Notes: a model not told the origin generated them from the letters alone. Positions 1-7,315 are shown, numbered from the stretch's first letter. The stretch is DNA of 14,365 bases from JAUPKT01 sp964427855 (GCA_964427855.1 CAYRVH010000071.1:1-14365), one strand, 5' to 3'. Translations and numbers: made by a program.

Positions 1-222
1 GCGTACCACTTATAAATCTCGTTCGGTTGTACAAAGAAGCCGGACCAGCTAGAACTTTGCAAGCTTATTTTTTTCGAGGTGACCCAAGAACTCGGCGGTG
101 TCAAAAACAATCAAGCTCTTATTATCCGTGTCCACAGAGAAACTCAGCGGGTCGTACACTTCGTCACAACCCAGATGAACAGGAGACAAGATCTTTATAT
201 GACAGTTGATACACGTGGTCAT
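1..222 (-). pseudogene. csm5: Csm5 N-terminal part (type III-A RAMP protein), interrupted and cut by window edge
   Basis: Read leftwards from an ATG at 222-220, this frame gives 57 residues with the Csm5 N-terminal signature LSPVHLGCDEVYDPLSF (residues 12-28), the RAMP strand-loop typical of Csm5, which caps the crRNA 3' side of the Csm complex. The ATG overlaps the csm4 stop by four bases (ATGA) and has a GGGAGGGG ribosome site seven bases upstream, so translational coupling is likely. The frame stops at TAG 51-49, far too early for a protein usually over 300 residues. One extra base near position 52 would let translation continue to the edge as LAGPASLYNRTRFISGT, which fits the usual Csm5 helix ending in a K/RFI-G-R/T pattern. 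A one-base deletion or a sequence error is therefore suspected. The identity is fairly firm from motif and position; the reading after the stop is inference. Confidence 0.72.
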
Positions 223-1250
223 GTTTCACCCCTCCCGTCGACGCGCATTGGCAGCCAAATGCTGTAACCCTGCACAACCGTCTCCGGCATTGAGAGAGAG
301 ACATTGGTTACAGCACGACCCCAGTACGGTCGAGAGAATGCTGCCCGATCTTTCGGAACGAAGACCGCCCCCTCATCTGCCATGATGACAGGATTTTTGA
401 ACGGATTAGTCGATCGGGCCAGCGTATCCCCGTGTTTGCCGAACCGAACAAAGGGGGTAAAATAGGCACGTTCATACGAGCCTGGCACAGGCACGTTGGG
501 CGACAAACAATATATCCAGCTGCGCTCGCCACTGGCTGGGTGATCGATGAGTCGGGAACACTGTACTTTGAATCGGCCCATGCCAATCGAGGCGTCCATA
601 CCAAATCCATGCCGGCCTATTCTGCTCAACCCCTCCTTTACCGCGTCGATGTCTGTCACTGACCGGTCAAGAAGCGCAAATATGGCCAGCTCAACTCCCG
701 GTACAAAATACTCGATGTCTTTGTTATACGGCGAAAACTCCCCTGGCCCAGTAGTATTAGTGAACCTATGAATCGTATTGTGGACGCGACTGCAGCGCGC
801 CACGAATTGGCGGGCATCCGCCATAAGAGGACTCCACGGAACCAGCGGCCTCAGCTCGCTCAAAAGCTCCTCGTCAGAGAAAAAACGCGCCGTGCTCAAG
901 TCCGGGGTCAGGTCTTCGTTTGTGAGCATCCATTTTTGTCGTTTGCGCGCCTTGCGGTTGAGGAGTTGCGCAACCCCGTGTGTCTTTTCGGATGGGAAAA
1001 ACCACGAAAAGGGCAAATTTGGTCTCTTCAACGCATACACCGTGCTGGATGACCATTTGAAGCGCGGAAACGCCGATGAGAAAACGATGAAGGGGCGCTC
1101 GCGATAAGTCGCAATATTGGATGTCAAACCGCCCTGAACCAGACTCGCATCATATTGAACCTGCCAACAAAACTGCCCGAAGAGGGTGTCCCCTCGTATT
1201 GGCGTTCCAAAGGGGCCTTCGGGACGAATCACTATTTCATGAAGTTCCAA
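219..1250 (-). CDS. csm4: Csm4, crRNA 5'-handle-binding RAMP subunit of the type III-A complex
   Basis: A 343-residue RAMP protein that in Csm complexes grips the 5' repeat-derived tag of the crRNA and contacts Cas10 at the foot of the complex. Visible family marks are the N-terminal GTPIRGDTLFGQFCW segment (residues 16-30) and the glycine-rich GRHGFGMDASIGMGRF block near residues 212-227, which matches the usual Csm4 GFGxDASxGxGRF motif. The length is normal. The start is TTG at 1250-1248, chosen because a GGGGAGGG ribosome site sits seven bases upstream and no ATG lies in frame nearby. It begins three bases after the csm3 stop and overlaps the csm5 start by four bases, so it is part of one tightly packed operon. 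The frame is intact, unlike its two RAMP neighbours. Confidence 0.9.
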   Translation of the reverse strand: MELHEIVIRPEGPFGTPIRGDTLFGQFCWQVQYDASLVQGGLTSNIATYRERPFIVFSSAFPRFKWSSSTVYALKRPNLPFSWFFPSEKTHGVAQLLNRKARKRQKWMLTNEDLTPDLSTARFFSDEELLSELRPLVPWSPLMADARQFVARCSRVHNTIHRFTNTTGPGEFSPYNKDIEYFVPGVELAIFALLDRSVTDIDAVKEGLSRIGRHGFGMDASIGMGRFKVQCSRLIDHPASGERSWIYCLSPNVPVPGSYERAYFTPFVRFGKHGDTLARSTNPFKNPVIMADEGAVFVPKDRAAFSRPYWGRAVTNVSLSMPETVVQGYSIWLPMRVDGRGET

Positions 1251-1253
1251 GGC

Positions 1254-1960
1254 CTATCCCTCCCCTTGCAGAGGCATTATAGAGGCGAATTTTGACCGAA
1301 TATTCTCGTCCTCGAATTCAAAACGGACTCGTCCATAGCCGCGACTGCCGCTGCCCCCTAATGCATCTAATTCCAAAAGTTTTAGACCCTCGAGGAGATA
1401 ATCCAAAAGATCGTCTTCGCCGTCTATTTGTTTCAGGGTAACTGAGAAGTCAAAAACCGTATCAGCGGGAACTCGCTCCGTAAATCGAGGATTCTCCGCA
1501 ACGCCTTTGATTCTGTCTATGGAATTTTCGGCCTTGACTTCGGTAAGGGCGAGGCGCCTTTGTGCAGCCTCTTCTCTCCAACGCTCCGAAAGTGGGCAGT
1601 CCGCGAAGGATACACTGTCGGCCCTAATTCTGCCGCCTCTTCTCCATCTGCGCCGCTGGTTCCAAAAAGTCTTAGTATCTTTTTTCCTTCGTCAAGCTGC
1701 CTCCCTTGCACGCCGGCTAAGTGCTTTAGGGCTAACGGCTTTCCCTCGCTTCTCGTCATAAGCCCGCTTTTCATTTCCAGCAGCGACCTCACCTTGCCCT
1801 TCAAGGACGAGCCGGGAATATATGGCTCCTGTGTGTGGGGGTGCTTTACCACTTGGTTGTCCACTCCACCGATGCGCATCTCGAGGTCGCCGCCGCCGAT
1901 GTGTAAACCACTGCGTAAAACTATTTTGCCTTTGATTTCACTTATGTTTGTGAGTTTCAT
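1254..1960 (-). pseudogene. csm3: Csm3 backbone RAMP subunit, broken by a one-base frameshift
   Basis: Csm3 forms the helical backbone of the Csm complex and cuts target RNA every six bases. The first 115 codons carry the RAMP motif IGGVDNQVVKHP, whose Asp34 lines up with the catalytic aspartate of Csm3, and the YIPGSSLKGKVRSLLE segment (residues 47-62). The ATG at 1960 has an AGGGGG site eight bases upstream. After ELGPT (codons 111-115) the frame drifts and ends at 1517. Adding one base between 1616 and 1615 restores GPTRVSFADC and then runs on through LALTEVKAENSIDRI and the C-terminal LGGSGSRGYGRVRF to a stop at 1256-1254, three bases before csm4. The restored protein would have about 235 residues, normal for Csm3. 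The break is seen directly; whether it is a true mutation or an assembly error cannot be decided here. Confidence 0.93.
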
Positions 1961-1975
1961 GCCACTGCCCCCTTT

Positions 1976-2449
1976 TCAATTTCGTGGTCCGTGAAGACGA
2001 TAAAATCCCATGAACGCCTCGAAAAAATTTGCAAACACGGTAAGATCGGCAGGAGATTTTACCTGCGCAATGGAGTCTTTCATAAACTGAAGAAATGTGT
2101 CTGAGACCAATTCGCGACCCCTGGCGTAGGCCGCTTTTGCGATAAGCATGTGTATTTGCGGCATGACAACGTCCCACGCGACTTCTTTGCCTTGCGCAAG
2201 GTCGTCTAGCCGCAGCACCTCGTCGTAGAACTTGCGGAGCTGCGTCCGTTTGTTCAGCTTGTTCTGGCCTTTGTTCTCGGCTGCGAGATCCTTTGCCATT
2301 TTCTCGGCTTCTTCCGAAAAAAGCTTTGGGGCTATTCTCCTGGCTCCCTCGTCCTCCCAAAAGCGGACGTTCAATCGCGAGCCCGAAGATTGGCTCTCGG
2401 GATAGCGTCCTTGGTGCCCTCCACCAGAATGAAATTTGCTCTGCGCCAT
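1976..2449 (-). CDS. csm2: Csm2, small helical subunit of the type III-A complex
   Basis: A 157-residue protein in the csm2 position between cas10 and csm3. Csm2 is the small alpha-helical subunit that lines the target-RNA groove of the complex. The C-terminal two thirds (from about residue 35) looks wholly helical, with the typical Csm2 stretch NKRTQLRKFYDEVLRL and a conserved-looking LIAKAAYARGRE and FANFFEAFMGFYRLHG region; the first 35 residues are glycine/serine rich and probably flexible. The ATG at 2449-2447 is preferred over an in-frame ATG at 2482 because the latter lies inside the cas10 end, while an AGGAGGT site (itself overlapping the cas10 stop) stands 12 bases upstream of 2449. 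The gap to csm3 is 15 bases. Confidence 0.88.
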   Translation of the reverse strand: MAQSKFHSGGGHQGRYPESQSSGSRLNVRFWEDEGARRIAPKLFSEEAEKMAKDLAAENKGQNKLNKRTQLRKFYDEVLRLDDLAQGKEVAWDVVMPQIHMLIAKAAYARGRELVSDTFLQFMKDSIAQVKSPADLTVFANFFEAFMGFYRLHGPRN

Positions 2450-2459
2450 GGTCTTCTTC

Positions 2460-5078
2460 TTACCTCCTGTTGTACAAGACATCCCAAAGGGGTATTTTCA
2501 CGCTGCCGCCAAATTTGGTGAGCCACTCTGCTACTGTCTGAGAAAGCTCTTGAATTGCGGCGCGGCGGTCGTCACCAGAGATATTCTTTGCGAGATTCCT
2601 CTCGGTGGAGTACGCAAGATAAGACCTCCACTTGGTGCATTCCATGCTGTCCAGTTTGAATGGCATCCCCGCCTTGCGCAAGGTTTGCTCGAAACCCGCC
2701 ATGTCTGTCAGCGTATTAAGCCGATACAGCATCGCATTGTTAATCCATCCATTCGATAACCATTGCAAAAGCTTTTCCTTGACTGACTGCAATTGTTCAT
2801 ACGTGTCGTGGGTCACGGTTTGGTCAAATACCGTGATGCCGTCGCCGCCCGCGTCTTTCGTCCGTTGGAGTAGAGACTCTGCTTCTACCGCCATGTCTTG
2901 GAGAGGCGCATGAGGCTTCTTAATGGCAATGCCTGCGGAGAAATGAATCTCTTTGTTGTGACAGACGTACTTATCAAAATCGTCCCTTAATCGTTTCACT
3001 AGACTGAGGACGCGGTTCCAGGGGCCGATGACGAATAGATCGTCTCCCCCGGCAAAAACAGTGTACACGTCACGGTAACTGGGCGTTGTTCTTAAAAGGT
3101 GAGGGAGATGAAGGGTGAAGAAAAAATCAAGTTGGCGACTCAGTGTCGCGAGTCTGGAGAGAGTAAAGCTTTTGTTGGCCAGTCCATATGCGAGGAGCGC
3201 TCCCAACTTGTCCACGTCAGCCTTCAAAATACCCAAGGCGGCAATCCCTTTCGTCTCACCATCTGTGGTCAATATATTGAGAGCCTTACACGCAATGTGT
3301 TCGAGCGTTTTCGGCGCTCCTACATGAATGGCGTCAATAAGTTCGAGTTTTCTTTCCTCGCTCCTGCCAGATTCGAGTATTCTCTCGTCGTACAAATCCT
3401 CCTCAGTGTACACGGGAACGTACCCATTGATTAGACGAACCGCGATATGCGATGGCAGGGCCCCGTCATCTCCTGGCGAGAGATTCCAGTACCGAATGAG
3501 ATGCCCTGTTCTGGCCAACTCATTGAGCGAGCCACTTGCAAAAGTTAATTGATATTCACCAAAAATGGGCTCAAGCAACCGGTTCTCGGGATCCTTGATC
3601 TCTGCGTCTGCCCGCAAGACAGCGAGGCGGTCCTTTGTGACGAGCTTTGTCCCGAGGAAGACGTGGTCCATGCACAGCTTACACGCCGATCCGAGATCTT
3701 TTATCAACGAACTATTTTCTACGAGGATGTCAGAAGGCCGTTTCCCGCAAAGAGGGCACAAGGGATGTTGGAGGTCGTTGTTGAAGGATGTTAAGTAGTC
3801 GGACACTTCACCGCCATAAGCATCAAGGTCTAGCCGGGCGGTCTTCTTCAGCTCCATTTTTTCCTTGGAGGCTTCCCAAAGATCACGAAAGCGTTGAATT
3901 GTAAAGTCAGCCGGCCCGCAACTTTGAACGCTGATGCCTAGACTGTTCTCGCCGTATGCAGCTCGTACCAGCCATTCATTTATTTGATCTTCTGTGTCGT
4001 TGACGGTCTTCAATGCTATTTGCGTGTTGGGCGCGATGATCGCAAATTTGCCCGCAGCGTTGAGGACAATCGAGGACAACGGCAGGCCGATTTTTCTGCA
4101 TAAAAGATCCGCGGCCAGTTCACATGTCATCGAAACGGCCAAAGATCTTCCGCGCAGTATCTTTGCCCGAAGCGTTTTGGTCTGGCCAAAGCTTCGAAAG
4201 ATGAAGTCCTGGATCCCGTAGAAGTCTCCAGATACGAACAAAAACTTGTCAGCATCGTCGCTCCGTATTGCTTCCTCAGCGAGGCTGTCCGTATCAAGGT
4301 GATAGAGATATAAGGCAGACGCCAGCGCTGCCGTTGTCCGACAATGATCATACAGAGAAACGTCCGGCACCACGTCTCCAGCTCTTGCGGAAGGCACTGC
4401 TGACCAGTAGCGCATGGCGCACGTGTCCAGATGCTCGAACCATAGGGCAAGACTTTCCGTTCGATGCAACAACGCGCCAAAATCTCTTAAGAAGCCTCTG
4501 AAAAGACTCGAGTAGTGCTCTCTCGACTCGTTTTCAGCGTCGCCGGCGCCCCTGTCGGAGCGAATAGGGAAAATAGATGAGGCGCTAAGAGGCGTCAAAG
4601 GATACGCGTAGTGTCTTTCCATGGGTGGTCTTGAGTCGTGGGCGTCCTGTAGTCTCAGTTCCTCAAAAATCGGTCTTAGCCGCGTCTGTCTATATCTTCT
4701 TGGATCGATCCTTCGTTCCCCTTCCTCTTCAGCGCTGTGGCGATCGAGGCCGCTGCTCAAGCGGTCGGCGACAGCTATTATCCATTGGAGGGGGGTCTCT
4801 GGCTTGTGATGCATAGCGCACAAGTTGATAAACGAATCGCCTTTTTCTGTTGACCAGGCGAAAACCTCTCGAGGAAACAAATCTTTTTCGAATTCAATGA
4901 ATGCTGCCGTATAGAGGGCATGCGAATGGCTGTAGCGCCCCTGATATACAGGCTGATACAGGTGCGCATTGTTTTCTTCGTAAGCTTTCGATAGCTTCAA
5001 AACAGCGGGATCCACAATTTTGCCAATGTCATGGAGAAAGCCCCCCAAAGCCATTATCGAGCACATCAGATCACTCAT
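2460..5078 (-). CDS. cas10: Cas10/Csm1, HD nuclease and cyclic oligoadenylate synthetase
   Basis: The 872-residue large subunit of the type III-A complex. It carries an N-terminal HD domain (HDIGK, residues 16-20; His90-His91; ADRLSSG from residue 104), which cuts single-stranded DNA, then a first palm domain (SGDFYGIQDFIF, about 284-295), a zinc site (Cys441, Cys444, Cys466, Cys469) and a second palm domain with LKADVDKLG near 618-626 and the cyclase GGDD at 677-680. A helical D4 region fills residues 760-872. All key residues are present, so it should be able both to cut DNA and to make cyclic oligoadenylate from ATP when target RNA binds. The ATG at 5078 has a GGGAGG site about five bases upstream. 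It follows cas6 by 119 bases and precedes csm2 by ten. Length and layout are those of Csm1 rather than Cmr2. Confidence 0.96.
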   Translation of the reverse strand: MSDLMCSIMALGGFLHDIGKIVDPAVLKLSKAYEENNAHLYQPVYQGRYSHSHALYTAAFIEFEKDLFPREVFAWSTEKGDSFINLCAMHHKPETPLQWIIAVADRLSSGLDRHSAEEEGERRIDPRRYRQTRLRPIFEELRLQDAHDSRPPMERHYAYPLTPLSASSIFPIRSDRGAGDAENESREHYSSLFRGFLRDFGALLHRTESLALWFEHLDTCAMRYWSAVPSARAGDVVPDVSLYDHCRTTAALASALYLYHLDTDSLAEEAIRSDDADKFLFVSGDFYGIQDFIFRSFGQTKTLRAKILRGRSLAVSMTCELAADLLCRKIGLPLSSIVLNAAGKFAIIAPNTQIALKTVNDTEDQINEWLVRAAYGENSLGISVQSCGPADFTIQRFRDLWEASKEKMELKKTARLDLDAYGGEVSDYLTSFNNDLQHPLCPLCGKRPSDILVENSSLIKDLGSACKLCMDHVFLGTKLVTKDRLAVLRADAEIKDPENRLLEPIFGEYQLTFASGSLNELARTGHLIRYWNLSPGDDGALPSHIAVRLINGYVPVYTEEDLYDERILESGRSEERKLELIDAIHVGAPKTLEHIACKALNILTTDGETKGIAALGILKADVDKLGALLAYGLANKSFTLSRLATLSRQLDFFFTLHLPHLLRTTPSYRDVYTVFAGGDDLFVIGPWNRVLSLVKRLRDDFDKYVCHNKEIHFSAGIAIKKPHAPLQDMAVEAESLLQRTKDAGGDGITVFDQTVTHDTYEQLQSVKEKLLQWLSNGWINNAMLYRLNTLTDMAGFEQTLRKAGMPFKLDSMECTKWRSYLAYSTERNLAKNISGDDRRAAIQELSQTVAEWLTKFGGSVKIPLWDVLYNRR

Positions 5079-5179
5079 GTTTTCCTCCCTATAGTTAGAA
5101 CCACCCGTGATCGAGTTAAGGAGCGAAGCCTAAGCTCCGTGAATCCTGGCGGCCAGAGATCACACCGATGAGCTGGTGG

Positions 5180-5200
5180 AAAAAAAATGATTCAAAATCA
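5180..5200 (-). terminator. Weak terminator-like hairpin with T-tract at the cas6 stop codon
   Basis: On the minus strand the cas6 stop TGA begins a small hairpin, TGATT-TTG-AATCA (5200-5188), followed at once by eight T residues (5187-5180). The stem has only five base pairs and one G-C pair, so it is weak and may give partial termination or simply be AT-rich chance. The rest of the 119-base cas6-cas10 gap holds a GGAGC/GCTCC pair (5120-5138) and the cas10 ribosome site. Confidence 0.3.
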
Positions 5201-6181
5201 ATTGCACAAGACTTTATTGTCATTCTCCCTCCTTAAGTGACCACATCCGCCATTGTTCTTTTCAATGGCGATTTTCCCCAATCCGAACGCGGTTGCCTTC
5301 CCCACGTGGACGATTTCGCAATACTGTAGGAGCGGCAGAAACTCCTGTAATGTCCCTTTATAGGTGACGCTGCCGATCATGCCACCCATAAGCATGCTCT
5401 GCTCCTGGCGGTTCGAGTACCGCCTCCAATCGAACCATCGCAACTCAGAGGATTCGATGTCGATCTGCTCAGCGCGCGCCACAAGACCACGGTAGTCCAG
5501 TGGGGGTTCGCCCGAGCCAAAATGGTTGTTCAAAACGGCGATGCGACGAAGCATGCCGCGTACGAGGACATGAAAGGGCAGGGCAGCCGCAAGTTGATTC
5601 GCGAATTTCAGCCTGAGCGGCGTCGCCAAGCGTATTGTGACTGAAGACGGCGCAGAGCATACCCCGTCGGTCAGTGGCGTCAGCGCCAGCTCCGTGGCTT
5701 CAGGGGCTCTGAATAGCCCGTCGCTTGGTTCGTACACCACCTGTGAATCTGAGAGCACTGTGGTAAGGCGAAATGCCGCGCGATTCTCTCCAAGGCGGCG
5801 GCCAAGTCCTCGTTTCCCCATCTCTTGAAAGGCGTAAACAAAGTAAGGGAGGTATTCGTTGGCAAAACCAAAAAGCAGAATATCGAAAGAAAGGTCTGAG
5901 CCTGCCCGGTACAAGGTCTCGTCACCGTCCGGCGGCTCGATGACAAATGGATGAGGGGGCGACATTCGGTTTTGCAGCTTTTCCGAAGGGAGAGACTCGA
6001 AAATTTTGCAGTACACACAGGTCTCTCGCAGGATACAATTGGGACACTGCTGGGTTTTAAGGGCGCATGTGACCCTTTTCAAAGCCCAACCGAATGCTCC
6101 CCGGATCGTCGATCCCTTGAATGGGGGAAGTCTTGCCTCTTCATCAAAAACACAGACAAACCTATATCTTCCGCAGCGCAT
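5198..6181 (-). CDS. cas6: Cas6 pre-crRNA processing endoribonuclease
   Basis: A 327-residue RAMP endonuclease of the kind that cuts CRISPR repeats in the primary transcript for type III complexes. Seen near the N-terminus is a four-cysteine cluster, CPNCILRETCVYC followed by KIFE, common in this Cas6 branch and perhaps a metal site. In the C-terminal half RYSNRQEQSMLMGG (from about residue 254) and HVGKATAFGLGKI (about 292-304) match the conserved RYSxRQ and the glycine-rich Cas6 loop that binds RNA; His292 in the loop is notable, but I cannot assign it as catalytic. The ATG at 6181-6179 is preferred with AGGGGG five to six bases upstream; a TTG one codon earlier is also possible. It is the first gene of the Csm operon, 119 bases before cas10. 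Confidence 0.92.
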   Translation of the reverse strand: MRCGRYRFVCVFDEEARLPPFKGSTIRGAFGWALKRVTCALKTQQCPNCILRETCVYCKIFESLPSEKLQNRMSPPHPFVIEPPDGDETLYRAGSDLSFDILLFGFANEYLPYFVYAFQEMGKRGLGRRLGENRAAFRLTTVLSDSQVVYEPSDGLFRAPEATELALTPLTDGVCSAPSSVTIRLATPLRLKFANQLAAALPFHVLVRGMLRRIAVLNNHFGSGEPPLDYRGLVARAEQIDIESSELRWFDWRRYSNRQEQSMLMGGMIGSVTYKGTLQEFLPLLQYCEIVHVGKATAFGLGKIAIEKNNGGCGHLRRENDNKVLCN

Positions 6182-6220
6182 CAATACCCCCTTGCGGCAT
6201 CGCGGTGGATATCCCCCACA

Positions 6221-6230
6221 GTAATATTAC
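6221..6230. promoter_or_regulatory. Perfect 10-bp palindrome upstream of cas6
   Basis: GTAATATTAC reads the same on both strands and lies 40-49 bases upstream of the cas6 ATG. The ten bases AGTAATATTA (6220-6229) recur at 7134-7143 upstream of the WYL regulator gene. It could be an operator, but AT-rich palindromes of this size also arise by chance. Confidence 0.3.
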
Positions 6231-6252
6231 AGTGCAACGTAGGACTCACGAC

Positions 6253-6317
6253 CATGTTATCACCGCGTTCACCGATTATTCAAGGTCTTTTTTGCCCCCT
6301 ATCCCGGGGATAACATG
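6253..6317. repeat. Inverted repeat, 9-bp arms, in the cas6 upstream region
   Basis: CATGTTATC (6253-6261) and GATAACATG (6309-6317) are exact reverse complements, 47 bases apart. The right-to-left reading from 6286 (TTGAAT, 16-base spacer, GATAAC at 6264-6259) is a possible weak sigma-70 promoter for cas6 that would use one arm as its -10. Role unknown: regulator site or chance. Confidence 0.35.
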
Positions 6318-6341
6318 ACCCCCGAATTCGTCATGCCGCGC

Positions 6342-6584
6342 TCAAAAGCCAAAGATGGCGACGCCCACGGCGATTAGTCCTCCAATGAGGACCAGCGTGA
6401 AGCACCCGCATCCATAAGGCTCTGATTCACGCTCCCGTTTTGGCGGTGGAGGGATGCCGTGATCGATACACCACTCATCATATTCATCCTCCAATTCCTC
6501 CATTTCTTCTTCTGCTTCTTCTCGGGCCCGTCGTCTCTCCTCGTTTGCCATGAAAAAGGCGAAGCCCCAATCTTGCCAATCCAC
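6342..6584 (-). CDS. Small coiled-coil protein with one C-terminal membrane helix, function unknown
   Basis: An 80-residue protein I do not recognise. The start is GTG at 6584-6582, supported by an AAGGAGG site six bases upstream; an internal ATG at residue 12 lacks a comparable site. Residues 12-40 are almost all Glu, Arg, Ala and Leu (EERRRAREEAEEEMEELEDE) and should form a charged helix or coiled coil. A proline-rich hinge (GIPPPPKRE) and a CGC motif follow, and residues 58-80 (FTLVLIGGLIAVGVAIFGF) form a single hydrophobic helix ending the protein. It would be a tail-anchored or single-pass inner membrane protein. It lies 160 bases upstream of cas6 on the same strand and 119 bases downstream of another small gene. 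A tie to the CRISPR operon is possible from position alone. Confidence 0.75.
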   Translation of the reverse strand: MDWQDWGFAFFMANEERRRAREEAEEEMEELEDEYDEWCIDHGIPPPPKRERESEPYGCGCFTLVLIGGLIAVGVAIFGF

Positions 6585-6703
6585 CGTGTGCCTCCTTGCT
6601 CAGGCTTCAAAAGGGTCTCACGCGCTCAGGATGGAAAAAACTGTGAGCCTAAGCGCCGCGCCGTTTGATCGTAGAGATCCCAGAGTGTTAACCTTTTACT
6701 GCC

Positions 6704-6943
6704 TCATTTGTCATATTCTATGCTCTCGATTTCGTTGTCCGGGGTCCGGATAATGGTCCGGTCTCTGTCTCTATACCTGCTGCGCAAAAGCTGATTGGTC
6801 TGAGCGTCATACACATCCGTTCTGTTGCCGCTCTGGCGCCATATCTCGATGTCTCTGTTGTACTGATCCCTGATGATCTTGTTTTGGGCGAGCGCGATGG
6901 GCGCCAACAGCGTCAGCGTGAGGATCATAGAGATTGTTTTCAC
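6704..6943 (-). CDS. Small exported protein, function unknown
   Basis: A 79-residue protein with a clear signal peptide: Lys-Thr, then the hydrophobic run ISMILTLTLLAPIALA and a likely cleavage after Ala-Leu-Ala before QNKII. The mature part of about 60 residues is polar and charged (RDQYNRDIEIWRQ, RSRYRDRDRTII), with no cysteines and no further membrane helix, so it should be free in the periplasm or attached to a surface. The GTG at 6943-6941 is chosen because AAGGAGG stands five bases upstream and the signal peptide begins there; the frame remains open upstream to an ATG at 7039, but that extension has no ribosome site and would bury the signal peptide. I do not recognise the family. Confidence 0.78.
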   Translation of the reverse strand: MKTISMILTLTLLAPIALAQNKIIRDQYNRDIEIWRQSGNRTDVYDAQTNQLLRSRYRDRDRTIIRTPDNEIESIEYDK

Positions 6944-7001
6944 GGTAACCTCCTTTTTAATTTGAAGACGTCGGTTTTTTTTGCGAGAGGTCGCGTGTTC
7001 A

Positions 7002-7029
7002 CGGCCATAGTATAGGAGGGTTTTGTCAA
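7002..7029 (-). promoter_or_regulatory. Possible sigma-70 promoter for the small exported protein gene
   Basis: On the minus strand a perfect -35 box TTGACA (7029-7024) is followed after 16 bases by TATGGC (7007-7002), a poor -10. A better -10, TATACT (7013-7008), lies too close to that -35. The site is plausible because it is about 60 bases before the gene start. The rest of the 372-base gap between the divergent genes (6944-7315) shows no gene. Confidence 0.35.
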
Positions 7030-7253
7030 ATGGGGACAAAACAGCGCCGCTTTTTTATGGCTCCCTCATTTTTTTTTGGATGAGCCGAACGGGCAGCGGA
7101 GTAGTTCGAGCCTGTGCAAGGATACAACAAAATAGTAATATTAATGCGTTGCCGGATTATAGAACAAAGAGGGGCCACCCCACCGACGATGGATCCCTCA
7201 AAAAAAAACGCTGCGCGCTCATCCACCCGGCCAGCGCTCCGATGCCTTGCACA

Positions 7254-7283
7254 TTGAACAATCAAAGACAACTATGCTATAAT
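7254..7283 (+). promoter_or_regulatory. Sigma-70 promoter of the WYL regulator gene
   Basis: TTGAAC (7254-7259), an 18-base spacer, and a consensus TATAAT (7278-7283) preceded by TG at 7275-7276, which makes an extended -10. Transcription would start near 7290, leaving a leader of about 26 bases before the ATG at 7316. An AT-rich TTAATATT lies inside that leader. Confidence 0.72.
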
Positions 7284-7315
7284 ACTTTTGGTTTTAATAT
7301 TCTGCTCGTCTGGGG

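Noticed and set aside
60..80. A run-length error in the seven-A run as the cause of the csm5 break
   Set aside because: Removing one A gives an open frame, but the resulting residues fit Csm5 less well than a one-base change near 52; adding an A gives an immediate stop. Not fully excluded.
1605..1625. Programmed ribosomal frameshift in csm3
   Set aside because: There is no slippery heptamer or T/A run at the shift point, and Csm3 is not known to need one; a deletion or error explains it more simply.
1517..1960. A complete 147-residue Csm3 as annotated by the open frame
   Set aside because: The last 30 residues do not look like Csm3, whereas the other frame continues the conserved motifs to the csm4 start, so the short frame is a frameshift product.
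1560..1994. 144-residue plus-strand open frame opposite csm3
   Set aside because: It is the complement of a well-supported gene, rich in Ser and Pro, without a ribosome site or motif.
1..6340. A CRISPR array near the cas genes
   Set aside because: No set of regularly spaced 25-40 base repeats is visible in the cas region or in any intergenic region of the window.
7026..7271. 81-residue minus-strand open frame in the divergent intergenic region
   Set aside because: No ribosome site, an unlike-protein composition, and it overlaps promoters on both sides.
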